DNA from: Bacillota bacterium
Lineage (GTDB): Bacteria; Bacillota; Clostridia; Lachnospirales; Lachnospiraceae
Assembly: GCA_009177215.1 (NCBI GenBank)
Contig: WFLY01000123.1
Location: forward strand, 14,080-23,417
Direction of reading: 5' to 3'
DNA length: 9,338 nt
Shown here: positions 1 to 7,195 of the stretch, in pieces
Layout: every line of letters starts with the position of its first letter
How positions within the stretch are numbered: the first letter of the stretch is position 1
Position numbers and translations under genes: made by a program
Notes under the pieces: model-generated
The model's database searches: none
The model's input: the letters and a program-made list of their open reading frames with translations, nothing else
What the model was told of the DNA's origin: nothing

Positions 1-143
1 AGCATTTTATGAATAATAAGTTTAAGAATCTGGATTATCAGACGCTGTCAGCGGCGGCGATATTGATGTCGCTTGTGATGATAGTGATCATAGGCACCTT
101 ATTTATTGTTGAAAATAGATTCGGAAAGGATGTGGAAGGTTGA
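1..143 (+). CDS. C-terminal end of a MalF-like sugar ABC permease (partial)
   Basis: Only the last 46 residues are visible; the first full codon starts at base 3 and the stop is TGA at 141-143. The visible part has a short polar stretch, one hydrophobic helix (about bases 57-110, AAAILMSLVMIVIIGTLFIV) and the short charged tail VENRFGKDVEG. This is how inner-membrane permeases of the CUT1 (MalF/UgpA) family usually end: a last transmembrane helix and a brief cytoplasmic tail. The stop overlaps by one base the ATG of a clear MalG-like permease, and MalF- and MalG-type subunits are normally encoded side by side and form the heterodimeric channel of a carbohydrate importer. The identification rests mostly on this context, since the diagnostic EAA loop lies upstream of the window. 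Confidence 0.75.
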   Translation, partial: HFMNNKFKNLDYQTLSAAAILMSLVMIVIIGTLFIVENRFGKDVEG

Positions 144-1096
144 TGAAGAAGAAAGACACACCTGTACGAAGCGTAGAGAGACGGGATAAGGTGAAGGCGG
201 CTGCGAAGCGCAGAAAAGCGTGGAGCGTGACAAAGATTACTATTGCTACAATAGTGGCGGCGGCATTTGCAATCCTTTTCCTAATGCCCATTGTGCTGAC
301 GATTACCAACTCCTTTATGTCCAGTTCGGAGATTTCGGCAAACTACGGTTCAGTGTTTGCCACCAATTCAAGTGGCGGTAAGGTTTACATATCAGAAAAG
401 GTAAATTTAAAATTTATACCGGATATTGTATCCTTTAGCCAGTATATTACGGTGTTGTTTAAAAGTCCGGAGTATCTGTTGAAGTTTTGGAATTCCGTGA
501 TTCTGGTAGGACCAATTGTTGTATTTCAGCTGATTGTTGCGTCTCTTGCCTCTTATGGCTTCGCAAGGTATAACGGAAAGCTCAGGCAGATTATCTTTTT
601 TGCCTATATTATACTTATGTTGATGCCTTATCAGGTTACTCTGGTACCCAACTACTTGGTCAGCGATTGGCTGAATATTCTGGACAGCTATTGGGCAATC
701 TGGCTGCCGGGTATTTTCTCACCCTTTGCGGTATTCCTGTTGACAAAGTTTATGAAACGAATACCCGTATCGGTGATTGAAGCGGCCCAGATTGACGGAG
801 CAGGGGAATGGCAGATTTACAGGCGGATTTGTATGCCGTTATGTAAGGGAGCTCTTTGTTCAGCAGCAATATTGGTATTTATCGATTATTGGAATATGGT
901 TGAACAGCCGTTAATATTATTATCAGATGCGGAGACACATCCCCTGTCCGTATTTTTAAGTAAGATTAATTCGGGAGAGGTCGGTCTTGCCTTTGCGGTG
1001 GCGACTATATACATGGTTCCCAGTTTGCTGGTATTTTTATACGGAGAAGAGTATTTGGTGGACGGTATTACCTATCAGGGTGGTATTAAAGGATAG
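143..1096 (+). CDS. MalG-like carbohydrate ABC transporter permease
   Basis: Inner-membrane permease (317 aa) of a CUT1-type sugar importer; with the upstream MalF-like subunit it should form the translocation channel. A basic N-terminus (residues 1-30) is followed by a first transmembrane helix (about 32-58), an extracytoplasmic segment (about 58-110) and five further hydrophobic segments. The EAA loop that docks on the ATPase starts at residue 213 (EAAQIDGAGEWQIYRRI, then MPL), matching the family pattern EAA..DGA......I..P. The tail DGITYQGGIKG resembles the usual GAVKG-type ending. The ATG at 143 is chosen because it overlaps the preceding stop (TGATG) with GGAAGG at 134-139 just upstream; a TTG at 140 would add one residue. 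Translation is probably coupled to the upstream permease. The substrate cannot be read from the sequence. Confidence 0.93.
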   Translation: MKKKDTPVRSVERRDKVKAAAKRRKAWSVTKITIATIVAAAFAILFLMPIVLTITNSFMSSSEISANYGSVFATNSSGGKVYISEKVNLKFIPDIVSFSQYITVLFKSPEYLLKFWNSVILVGPIVVFQLIVASLASYGFARYNGKLRQIIFFAYIILMLMPYQVTLVPNYLVSDWLNILDSYWAIWLPGIFSPFAVFLLTKFMKRIPVSVIEAAQIDGAGEWQIYRRICMPLCKGALCSAAILVFIDYWNMVEQPLILLSDAETHPLSVFLSKINSGEVGLAFAVATIYMVPSLLVFLYGEEYLVDGITYQGGIKG

Positions 1097-1104
1097 AGGA
1101 GAGG
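1097..1104 (+). promoter_or_regulatory. Ribosome binding site of the adaptor gene
   Basis: AGGAGAGG lies seven bases before the ATG at 1112, a strong match to the anti-Shine-Dalgarno sequence. It begins within three bases of the permease stop, so the adaptor gene has its own efficient start while remaining in the same transcript. Confidence 0.75.
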
Positions 1105-1111
1105 ACGAGAT

Positions 1112-2734
1112 ATGAACGAAAAGAAAACCAAGAGACGGGAATGGGTTAAGACAGCGGCAATTGTATTTTTGACGGTGTTACTGCTGCTTACCTTTTTCTC
1201 CCAGACAATCATGAATTATTCCCTGCCTGAGGTGGCGGCGCAGTATGTACAGAGCGGTACGATTACTGCAAAAATCCGCGGAGGCGGTATGATTGAAAGC
1301 GGTGACCCTTATAATATTATGGTGAAGGAGACCAGAAAGGTTTCCAGTGTGGCAGTCCGTGTGGGCGACGAGGTGCAGAAGGGCGATGTGCTTTTATATC
1401 TTGCCGCGGAGGAAAGTACGGAGCTTGAGGCGGCTAAGCAGGTGCTGGAGGATGCAAGGGAGGCATATGATTTGGCTCTTTTGTCTGCGGACATCAATGC
1501 GGGTGTGATTCAGGAAGCACAGGGCAATGTTTCTACAAGCAACTATCGTCAGCAGATTACGGCGGCGCAGAATGAAGTTGACGCAGCGCAGAAGAAGGTA
1601 GACGATTGGCAGAAGCAGTATGATGCCTTTGACCTTCAGCTCTCCATTACTCCCGACAATACTGCCGATGTAACCGCGGAGACCAAGGCGTATAATGAGG
1701 CGAAGACAGCTAAAGAAAATGCTGATTTTGCCTTGTCGGAGGCAAAGAACAAGCTTACAGCTATTGAGTCGCAGCTTAAGTATGAACAGAGCGTCAGCAA
1801 TAATGCTGCTATTAGTAGTCTGGAAGCTCAGAAAAAAGAAGCGGAGAAGGTCGTTCTCAGTGCACAGACAACAGTAAATAATGCACAGCTTGCCTTTGAG
1901 AAGGCAGAGACCGCTCTGGAGAACAAAAAGGCCAGCGGTGATACCAGCGGAACAATACAGAACCTGAGAAACCAGCAGAATATTATTAAGGTAAATCTGG
2001 ATGCGGCACAGAAGGAGCTGACACAGAAGACGACCAATCTGACCGAGCTGACCGGCAGAATCAATAAGGTCCTCAATTTGGATAGTCTGTATGAAGCGAT
2101 AGCAAAGGCTCAGGAGGAAGTGACAAAGCTGGAGGAGAAAGCTTTGGGAGCAACCGTGACGGCTGAGATTTCCGGTACGGTAAGCGCAATTAACACTGCG
2201 GCAGGAAAGGAGATTTCCGCATTAGACCCGGTGGTAGTATTACAGCCTGAGGGTCAGGGCTATACCATGAGTTTCTCCGTAACTAACGAACAGGCGAAGA
2301 GACTTGCCGTAGGCGACAGGGCAGACCTTATTAATGCATGGCGCTATGATAATGTGGAAGTGACGCTGGCAAGTATTAAGCCTGATAAGAATGAACCCAG
2401 TCAGAAGAAAGAGCTGACCTTTAATGTGACGGGAAACGTCACCGCAGGACAGACCTTGAATGTGTCAGTCGGACAGAAAAGCGCCAACTATGATTTAATT
2501 GTACCCAACAGTGCAATCCGTGAGGACAATAACGGTAAATTTGTTTTGACTGTTGAATCCAAGAGCAGTCCTTTGGGCAATCGTTATATTGCAACCCGCG
2601 TGGATGTTGAGGTGCTTGCAAGTGATGATACACAATCGGCAATCAGCGGTGGATTGTATGGTTATGAATTTATTATTACTACTTCAACAAAGCCTGTGGA
2701 GGCAGGAAAACAGGTGAGATTGGCAGATAATTAA
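1112..2734 (+). CDS. HlyD/MacA-like membrane-fusion (periplasmic adaptor) protein
   Basis: Adaptor protein of the membrane-fusion family (540 aa), expected to be anchored in the membrane with its bulk outside the cell. Visible order: basic N-terminus; single transmembrane helix (about residues 11-33); first lipoyl/biotinyl half-motif (about 57-98, with VRVGDEVQKGDVLLYL); a long Ala/Gln/Glu/Lys-rich helical region (about 101-345) in several segments broken near 130-145, 170-190 and 273-282; second lipoyl half-motif (about 351-375, EISGTVSAINTAAG); beta-barrel region; and a membrane-proximal domain near 463-482 (VPNSAIREDNNGKFVLTVE). Such proteins usually bridge an RND pump or a MacB-type ABC exporter to an outer duct. 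Here the neighbours are importer subunits and a MacB-core protein, and no exporter ATPase or outer-membrane channel is seen. The helical region is long for the family. The family call is firm; the role in this operon is inference. Confidence 0.88.
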   Translation: MNEKKTKRREWVKTAAIVFLTVLLLLTFFSQTIMNYSLPEVAAQYVQSGTITAKIRGGGMIESGDPYNIMVKETRKVSSVAVRVGDEVQKGDVLLYLAAEESTELEAAKQVLEDAREAYDLALLSADINAGVIQEAQGNVSTSNYRQQITAAQNEVDAAQKKVDDWQKQYDAFDLQLSITPDNTADVTAETKAYNEAKTAKENADFALSEAKNKLTAIESQLKYEQSVSNNAAISSLEAQKKEAEKVVLSAQTTVNNAQLAFEKAETALENKKASGDTSGTIQNLRNQQNIIKVNLDAAQKELTQKTTNLTELTGRINKVLNLDSLYEAIAKAQEEVTKLEEKALGATVTAEISGTVSAINTAAGKEISALDPVVVLQPEGQGYTMSFSVTNEQAKRLAVGDRADLINAWRYDNVEVTLASIKPDKNEPSQKKELTFNVTGNVTAGQTLNVSVGQKSANYDLIVPNSAIREDNNGKFVLTVESKSSPLGNRYIATRVDVEVLASDDTQSAISGGLYGYEFIITTSTKPVEAGKQVRLADN

Positions 2735-2759
2735 TAGATGCGAGGAATGAGAGGAAGCT

Positions 2760-3872
2760 GTGAAAAAATTTAATTTTTCCAAGAAACAAATAATACTGTA
2801 TGCCAGTGCAGTGATATCTTTCCTTATCTTTTTAATTCTGCTTGTAGTGGAGAGACGAATGGGAAGCTCTCAGGACACTCAGCAAATGGCGGAAAGATGG
2901 AGTGATAAAGGAAATGTAGCGCAGATTAGCTGCTTTTTCTCTCCGAATGCATACGTGACAGAGGACTCTGTTTTGGAGTTTGAACATGCCTTGGACAGAG
3001 TGTTGGTGGAGGCATCCATTACTCTGGAAGCAGAGAATCCCAGCGCCAGATTGTGGGCGGATGCATACAGTGCTGACGGTAAGATTATGCTTTCCAGCGA
3101 CAAGACAACGCTTACGCTGGATGCTATCGGCATTGGGGGAGATTTCTTCCTGTTCCATCCTTTAAAGCTGGTGAGCGGCGCCTACTTTTCGGGAAATGAC
3201 CTGATGCAGGATTATTGTGTGATTGATGAGGATACTGCATGGCAGCTGTTCGGTTCCAATGACGTGGCAGGTATGATAGTTTATATTAGCGGATATCCTC
3301 ATATGATTACGGGTGTGGTGGAGAGACCGGAGGGCAGACTGGAGGAAGCAGCAGGGCTTGATAGTTCTGTGGTATATGTATCCTATCAGACATTGCAGCA
3401 GTATGGACAATCAAACGGGCTGAATCATTATGAGATAATAATGCCCAATCCTGTGAGTGATTTTGCCAGACAAAAGGTGCAGGAAAATTTTGGGGTAGAT
3501 GAGAAAGAAATAGAAATTGTAGAAAACAGCTCAAGATATTCATTGCTTTCGAGCCTTAAGATATTGTTGGAGTTCGGTACGCGTTCCATGAATGGCAAGG
3601 CTATTATTTATCCTTATTGGGAGAATATTGCCAGAGGATACGAGGACATGGTTGCAGCGGTTACGTTGTTTATGCTTTTGTTTCTATTATATCCTATTAT
3701 AGTGCTTGTAGTTGTGTTTATAAAATGGTGGAGACATAAGGGATGGACGTTTAAGGATGTCTGGATGAAAGTAAAAGATAAAATAGAGCGTTTTGCGGAA
3801 AAGAAACGTATTGCGCGCAAGAAGAAATCAGGAAAGAACCTTGAAGAGGGAGAGTGGATGGAGTGGCTATGA
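2760..3872 (+). CDS. Two-helix membrane protein with a MacB-type periplasmic core domain
   Basis: A 370-aa membrane protein. TM1 is about residues 9-29; an extracytoplasmic domain of about 250 residues follows; TM2 is about 298-320; the last 50 residues are a strongly basic cytoplasmic tail ending in an acidic/Trp patch (EEGEWMEWL). The outside domain carries the MacB/FtsX periplasmic-core signature around bases 3160-3330: LVSGAYFSGNDLMQDYCVID, then AWQLFG, a conserved GM-type turn and HMITGVVER. Canonical FtsX/MacB permeases have four membrane helices; here the protein stops after the second, and the next gene starts at its stop codon, so this is probably its natural form and not a frameshift. 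The start is GTG at 2760, with AGAGGA at 2750-2755. It follows the adaptor gene by 25 bases. As MacB core domains contact MacA-type adaptors, a complex with the upstream protein is a reasonable inference. Confidence 0.75.
   Translation: MKKFNFSKKQIILYASAVISFLIFLILLVVERRMGSSQDTQQMAERWSDKGNVAQISCFFSPNAYVTEDSVLEFEHALDRVLVEASITLEAENPSARLWADAYSADGKIMLSSDKTTLTLDAIGIGGDFFLFHPLKLVSGAYFSGNDLMQDYCVIDEDTAWQLFGSNDVAGMIVYISGYPHMITGVVERPEGRLEEAAGLDSSVVYVSYQTLQQYGQSNGLNHYEIIMPNPVSDFARQKVQENFGVDEKEIEIVENSSRYSLLSSLKILLEFGTRSMNGKAIIYPYWENIARGYEDMVAAVTLFMLLFLLYPIIVLVVVFIKWWRHKGWTFKDVWMKVKDKIERFAEKKRIARKKKSGKNLEEGEWMEWL
3860..3863 (+). promoter_or_regulatory. Ribosome binding site that decides the lipoprotein start
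   Basis: GGAG lies five bases before the ATG at 3869, inside the end of the preceding gene. It supports the ATG that overlaps the stop (ATGA) over an in-frame GTG at 3854, which would add five residues ahead of an otherwise typical lipoprotein signal peptide. Confidence 0.6.
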
Positions 3873-6358
3873 AAAAGAAATGGATGAAAAAGGCAGTTAG
3901 CATAGGTCTTGTGTTGTCTATGGCTATAGGGCTTACTGCCTGCAACAAGAAAGATGAAAATGCCGGTAAAGAAAATGCCGGATTGGCAAAACAATATGTG
4001 TTTGCCCAGACGGATATTGATTTGTCCTCCTTGGGAAACGAGGATAATTTTAGTATTCGCAATATGCAGAAGATAGGCGATAAGATTTATTTACTGGCTA
4101 ATGCTTATATCTATACGGAATACGGTTCCCAGACAAGCTTGAAGCTTATGTCCATGAAGGAGGACGGCAGTGAGGTAAAGACTATTGATTTGTTGCTGCC
4201 TGGTGCGGAGTCTCCCGAAGAACCGGATACACAGGAAGGCGGTTCGGCAGAGGATGTGTCTGCGCAAGAAGGATCAGAGGATATGGGGGAGACAGAGGAT
4301 TCGTTGGATGAGATAGACAACGAAATAAACGAGAAATACCCGTATAATTCTACGCGTTCCGAGTGGATTAATTATCAGCAGACAACCATTACAATGGATG
4401 GTTTGATATATGTGATCAAGAGACACAGCATTGATGACTGGTCCGATGAAGAAAATCCGATTTCAGAGGTCAAAAATTCTGTTTGTTGTTGGGATCTTGA
4501 AGGGAATTTCAAATGGGAGACTCCCATTGAAGAATTGCAGACAGAGGAGCATTGGTATTATGTTCAAAATCTGATTCCCGCCAAGGACGGCTCTGTAATA
4601 ATGTTTATCGGCGGCGATGATATCAGTAAGATGGTTGTGGATAAAGAAGGCAGCGTCTCTGAGAGAACGCCTCTTACGGCAAATAGTACGGCATTTGATA
4701 ATCTTAACATGACACTTATTAAGAATGACGGTAATTTACTGCTTACTTATTACGATAACGATTATATGAATATGTATGCGGCGACCTATGATATTACCAC
4801 GGATACCGTGAGCGAAGGAGTAATGATGCCGGCTAATTTTGCCTATATGGGTTATAACGCTATGACGGCAGGCGTGGATAGTGATATTGTGTTCACTAAC
4901 AGTAGCGGCGTTTACAGCTATACAATTGGTGACACAGAGATAAAGCAGGTAATGAGCTATATCAACTCCGATTTGGATATCAATAGTATATATGATATAG
5001 TAATGCTGGACGAGAATCATTTTATCGGCTCCTATTATGACAATATTGATTATAAGCAGCAGTGCGGTTTATTTACTAAAGTAAATCCTGAGGATATTCC
5101 CGACAAGAAGGTGCTTGTGCTTGGAGGCAACTATATTGGCAGTGAATTGAGAAAGCGTGTGGTTGATTTTAATAAATCAAATGAAGAATATCGTATTACT
5201 ACCAGAGAATATCAGATGTATGCTACGGCAGAGGACTATATGGCAGGCTATACCCAGCTGAACAATGATATTCTGGCAGGAAATATGCCCGATATTTTGG
5301 TGGTGGACAGCTATGGTATGTCTGTGGAAAATTATGTTTCCAAGGGTATACTTGCAGATATCGAAGCTTTAATTGAAAAAGACGAAGAACTATCCCAAAA
5401 GGAATTTTTGACAAATGTTTTTGATGCCTATAAAGTGAACGGCAAGCTTTATCAGGTGATACCGTCCTTCTATGTGCAGACGCTGATGGCAAAGAAATCA
5501 ATCGTAGGTGATAGAACCAGCTGGACGATGAAGGATTTTGAGGAGGTAATGGCTACCATGCCGGAGGATGCCATGGCATTTGGTCAGACGACTAAGGCCG
5601 GCTTTATTTGGAATATGCTGGAATTCTGTGGCAATGATTTTGTGGATGTAGCAAGCGGAAAATGTAATTTTGATTCCCAGCAGTTTGTAGATATGCTGGA
5701 ATATGCAAATACTCTTCCTCAGGAGATGAGTGAGGATTATTACGGCGACGAAGACTGGTGGATGAAATATCAGTCGCAGTATCGTGAAAACAGAACCCTG
5801 TTAATGTTTTCATATATCAGCAGCTTTACCGAGTTAAATAATTCAATTAACGGTTATTTCGGTGAGGATGTTAGCTGTATTGGTTTCCCTACGGACAATG
5901 GAATGGGTTCCTTTGTGGGAGCAAATGATATTTATGTGCTTTCTGCAAAATCCAAAAATCTGGATGGCGCGTGGGAGTTTATCCGCTATTATCTGACCGA
6001 TGAATATCAGAAGGCCCTGCGGTGGGGGCTTCCAGTTTCCAAGGATGCATTTATGGAGAGATCCAAGGAAGCCTTGGAGAAGGATTACTATATAGATGAA
6101 AATGGTAATAAGGTTGAAACGGAAGAATATTTTTGGATCAATGAGGAATCCATTGAAATAGCGCCGTTGACCCAGAAGCAGTTAGATGAGATAGTGACTT
6201 TTGTTCAGTCTGTAACAAAGCGTCAGTATTACAATCAGGATGTTCAGAACATTATTTCAGAGGAGGCAGAAGCTTTCTTTACAGGGCAGAAGAGCGCTAA
6301 GGATGTTGCGACTGTTATCCAGAGCCGTGTACAGCTATATGTGAATGAGAATCGATAA
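3869..6358 (+). CDS. Large sugar-type solute-binding lipoprotein with propeller-like N-terminal domain
   Basis: Extracellular solute-binding lipoprotein (829 aa from the ATG at 3869). The signal peptide has a basic N-region (MKKKWMKK), a hydrophobic core and the lipobox LTAC, with Cys25 as the lipidated residue. Residues about 30-410 contain repeated beta-type segments, such as DGLIYVI, DGSVIMFIGG, DGNLLLTYYD and SDIVFTN, which look like blades of a beta-propeller; an acidic low-complexity insert occupies about 114-154. From about residue 412 (KKVLVLGGNYIGSELRKRVV) the rest resembles family-1 sugar-binding proteins: DFNKSN near the start, DILAGNMPDILVVD, KGILADIEALIEKD, SWTMKDFEEVMATMP, and a late SAKSKNLDGAWEFIRYYLTD. 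Ordinary family members have about 400-450 residues, so this is a two-domain fusion about twice that size. As last gene of the operon it should deliver substrate to the two permeases. The ligand is unknown. Confidence 0.88.
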   Translation: MKKKWMKKAVSIGLVLSMAIGLTACNKKDENAGKENAGLAKQYVFAQTDIDLSSLGNEDNFSIRNMQKIGDKIYLLANAYIYTEYGSQTSLKLMSMKEDGSEVKTIDLLLPGAESPEEPDTQEGGSAEDVSAQEGSEDMGETEDSLDEIDNEINEKYPYNSTRSEWINYQQTTITMDGLIYVIKRHSIDDWSDEENPISEVKNSVCCWDLEGNFKWETPIEELQTEEHWYYVQNLIPAKDGSVIMFIGGDDISKMVVDKEGSVSERTPLTANSTAFDNLNMTLIKNDGNLLLTYYDNDYMNMYAATYDITTDTVSEGVMMPANFAYMGYNAMTAGVDSDIVFTNSSGVYSYTIGDTEIKQVMSYINSDLDINSIYDIVMLDENHFIGSYYDNIDYKQQCGLFTKVNPEDIPDKKVLVLGGNYIGSELRKRVVDFNKSNEEYRITTREYQMYATAEDYMAGYTQLNNDILAGNMPDILVVDSYGMSVENYVSKGILADIEALIEKDEELSQKEFLTNVFDAYKVNGKLYQVIPSFYVQTLMAKKSIVGDRTSWTMKDFEEVMATMPEDAMAFGQTTKAGFIWNMLEFCGNDFVDVASGKCNFDSQQFVDMLEYANTLPQEMSEDYYGDEDWWMKYQSQYRENRTLLMFSYISSFTELNNSINGYFGEDVSCIGFPTDNGMGSFVGANDIYVLSAKSKNLDGAWEFIRYYLTDEYQKALRWGLPVSKDAFMERSKEALEKDYYIDENGNKVETEEYFWINEESIEIAPLTQKQLDEIVTFVQSVTKRQYYNQDVQNIISEEAEAFFTGQKSAKDVATVIQSRVQLYVNENR

Positions 6359-6432
6359 GCAGCAGGCATAGGCTTGTCGCAGAAACAGTGTTTCGGATGT
6401 TATGGCATAAAATGTGAAATAAATCATAAAAC

Positions 6433-6476
6433 AAAGCGGTTATGACAGTGTCAGATAAGCTGTCGTAACCGTTTTT
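6433..6476 (+). terminator. Rho-independent terminator, possibly bidirectional
   Basis: A 12-bp stem pairs CGGTTATGACAG (6437-6448) with CTGTCGTAACCG (6460-6471), with one G-T wobble and an 11-base loop, followed by TTTTT at 6472-6476. A-rich bases before the stem can extend the pairing. It lies about 80 bases after the lipoprotein stop and ends the five-gene operon. On the minus strand the stem is followed by CTTTGTTTTATG, a weaker T-tract, so it may also serve the convergent metallopeptidase gene. Confidence 0.87.
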
Positions 6477-6522
6477 GGTTCTGGGTACAATAGTCATTTG
6501 ATTCATTGCCTGCAGGCTCAAG

Positions 6523-6942
6523 TCAGTCTAAGGCTATAGGAATGCCCTGCTTTAACAGATGTTGTTCTAATGTAAGCTCCTGCTCATGATTTCTAAGCCA
6601 CGCCTTGTACTGTCTGTATTCGGGCATAATCCTTTCCACCATGTTCCAAAAATCCTTGGAGTGGTTCATATGGGTAAGGTGGCATAGCTCATGGACCACC
6701 ACATAGTCCAACACTCCGGGAGGGGCAAAAATAAGGCGATAATTAAAGGAGAGAGTTCCTCGGGAGGAGCAGCTTCCCCAACGGCTTTTTTGATCGCGTA
6801 TGGTGATTTTGGTATAGTTTCCGCCGGTGAGTGTGTGGTAATAGGCGACGCGATTGGTAAATATATCTCTCGCCATATTTCGGTATCGTTTTTCCAGTAT
6901 TGTAAGCCGCTTTTGTTCAGCGGGGGTCAGGTAGTGTGTCAT
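6523..6942 (-). CDS. Small YgjP/SprT-like zinc metallopeptidase (M48-type, DUF45)
   Basis: A 139-aa cytosolic protein with no signal peptide or membrane helix. It carries the signature of the YgjP-like family: KSRWGSC at residues 52-58, VVHELCHLTHMNHSKDFW around 82-99, and PEYRQYKAWL further on. HELCH (84-88) gives the HExxH zinc site with its catalytic Glu; the His in NHSKDFW (94) is the expected third ligand. Full-length YgjP proteins have about 230 residues with an extra N-terminal beta domain; this one matches a short form that starts just before the RWGSC block. The start at 6942 is chosen because AGAAAGG lies nine bases upstream; a TTG at 6984 would give 153 aa but has no ribosome site and abuts the inverted repeat. 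It converges on the transporter operon. Its substrate is unknown. Confidence 0.85.
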   Translation of the reverse strand: MTHYLTPAEQKRLTILEKRYRNMARDIFTNRVAYYHTLTGGNYTKITIRDQKSRWGSCSSRGTLSFNYRLIFAPPGVLDYVVVHELCHLTHMNHSKDFWNMVERIMPEYRQYKAWLRNHEQELTLEQHLLKQGIPIALD

Positions 6943-6951
6943 GTGGGTTTG

Positions 6952-6958
6952 CCTTTCT
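6952..6958 (-). promoter_or_regulatory. Ribosome binding site that decides the metallopeptidase start
   Basis: On the minus strand AGAAAGG lies nine bases before the ATG at 6942. No comparable purine-rich site precedes the upstream in-frame TTG at 6984, so the shorter protein is preferred. Confidence 0.6.
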
Positions 6959-7090
6959 GTATTATAAAAGTGTTCTTTCAGCAATTAGTAATGGTGGGGT
7001 GTCGGAACGTCGAAAAACCGGTTTTTTGATGCAGAGTTCCGGCTATGCATTTTCTCATAGTGCCGTATTGTTTTTGGCAGTTGTCGGGTC

Positions 7091-7122
7091 GCGCTTAAGG
7101 GGCTTCCATGCCCCGTAAGCGC
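7091..7122. repeat. Apical hairpin A with TTCCAT loop
   Basis: GCGCTTA (7091-7097) pairs with TAAGCGC (7116-7122), and GGGGC (7099-7103) with GCCCC (7110-7114), with a single A-G mismatch between the two helices. The loop is TTCCAT (7104-7109). It has no T-tract after it on either strand, so it is not an ordinary terminator. Confidence 0.85.
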
Positions 7123-7148
7123 TGACACAGCCTTCCATGGCTGTGTCA
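7123..7148. repeat. Apical hairpin B with TTCCAT loop
   Basis: TGACACAGCC (7123-7132) pairs perfectly with GGCTGTGTCA (7139-7148), leaving the loop TTCCAT (7133-7138). It directly abuts hairpin A and has the same loop on an unrelated stem. GGGT at 7086-7089 and ACCC at 7148-7151 flank the pair and could close them together. Confidence 0.88.
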
Positions 7149-7155
7149 CCCTGAG

Positions 7156-7195
7156 TTGTGGAGGCACTGTGTGAAAATACAGCCAGACTCCACAA
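7156..7195. repeat. Local hairpin within the right arm
   Basis: TTGTGGAG (7156-7163) pairs perfectly with CTCCACAA (7188-7195); inside it CTGT (7167-7170) can pair with ACAG (7179-7182). This fold competes with the long left-right arm pairing, so the element has at least two possible shapes. Confidence 0.6.

Noticed and set aside
3614..4062. Minus-strand open frames of 126 and 103 codons
   Set aside because: Both are antisense to the junction of the MacB-core gene and the lipoprotein gene, which are supported by membrane helices, the lipobox and ribosome sites.
6382..6394. GAAAC-AGT-GTTTC hairpin after the lipoprotein gene
   Set aside because: The stem is only five pairs with a three-base loop and no T-tract; the stronger terminator at 6433-6476 accounts for the operon end.
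6691..7118. Plus-strand open frames of 112 and 60 codons
   Set aside because: They run opposite the well-supported metallopeptidase and into the repeat, with no ribosome site and no recognisable motif.
7141..7160. CACCCTGAG resembling part of a TPP riboswitch
   Set aside because: The rest of the TPP aptamer (the second conserved arm with its ACCTGAT-type sequence) is missing and the motif lies in the repeat, upstream of the thiN promoter.
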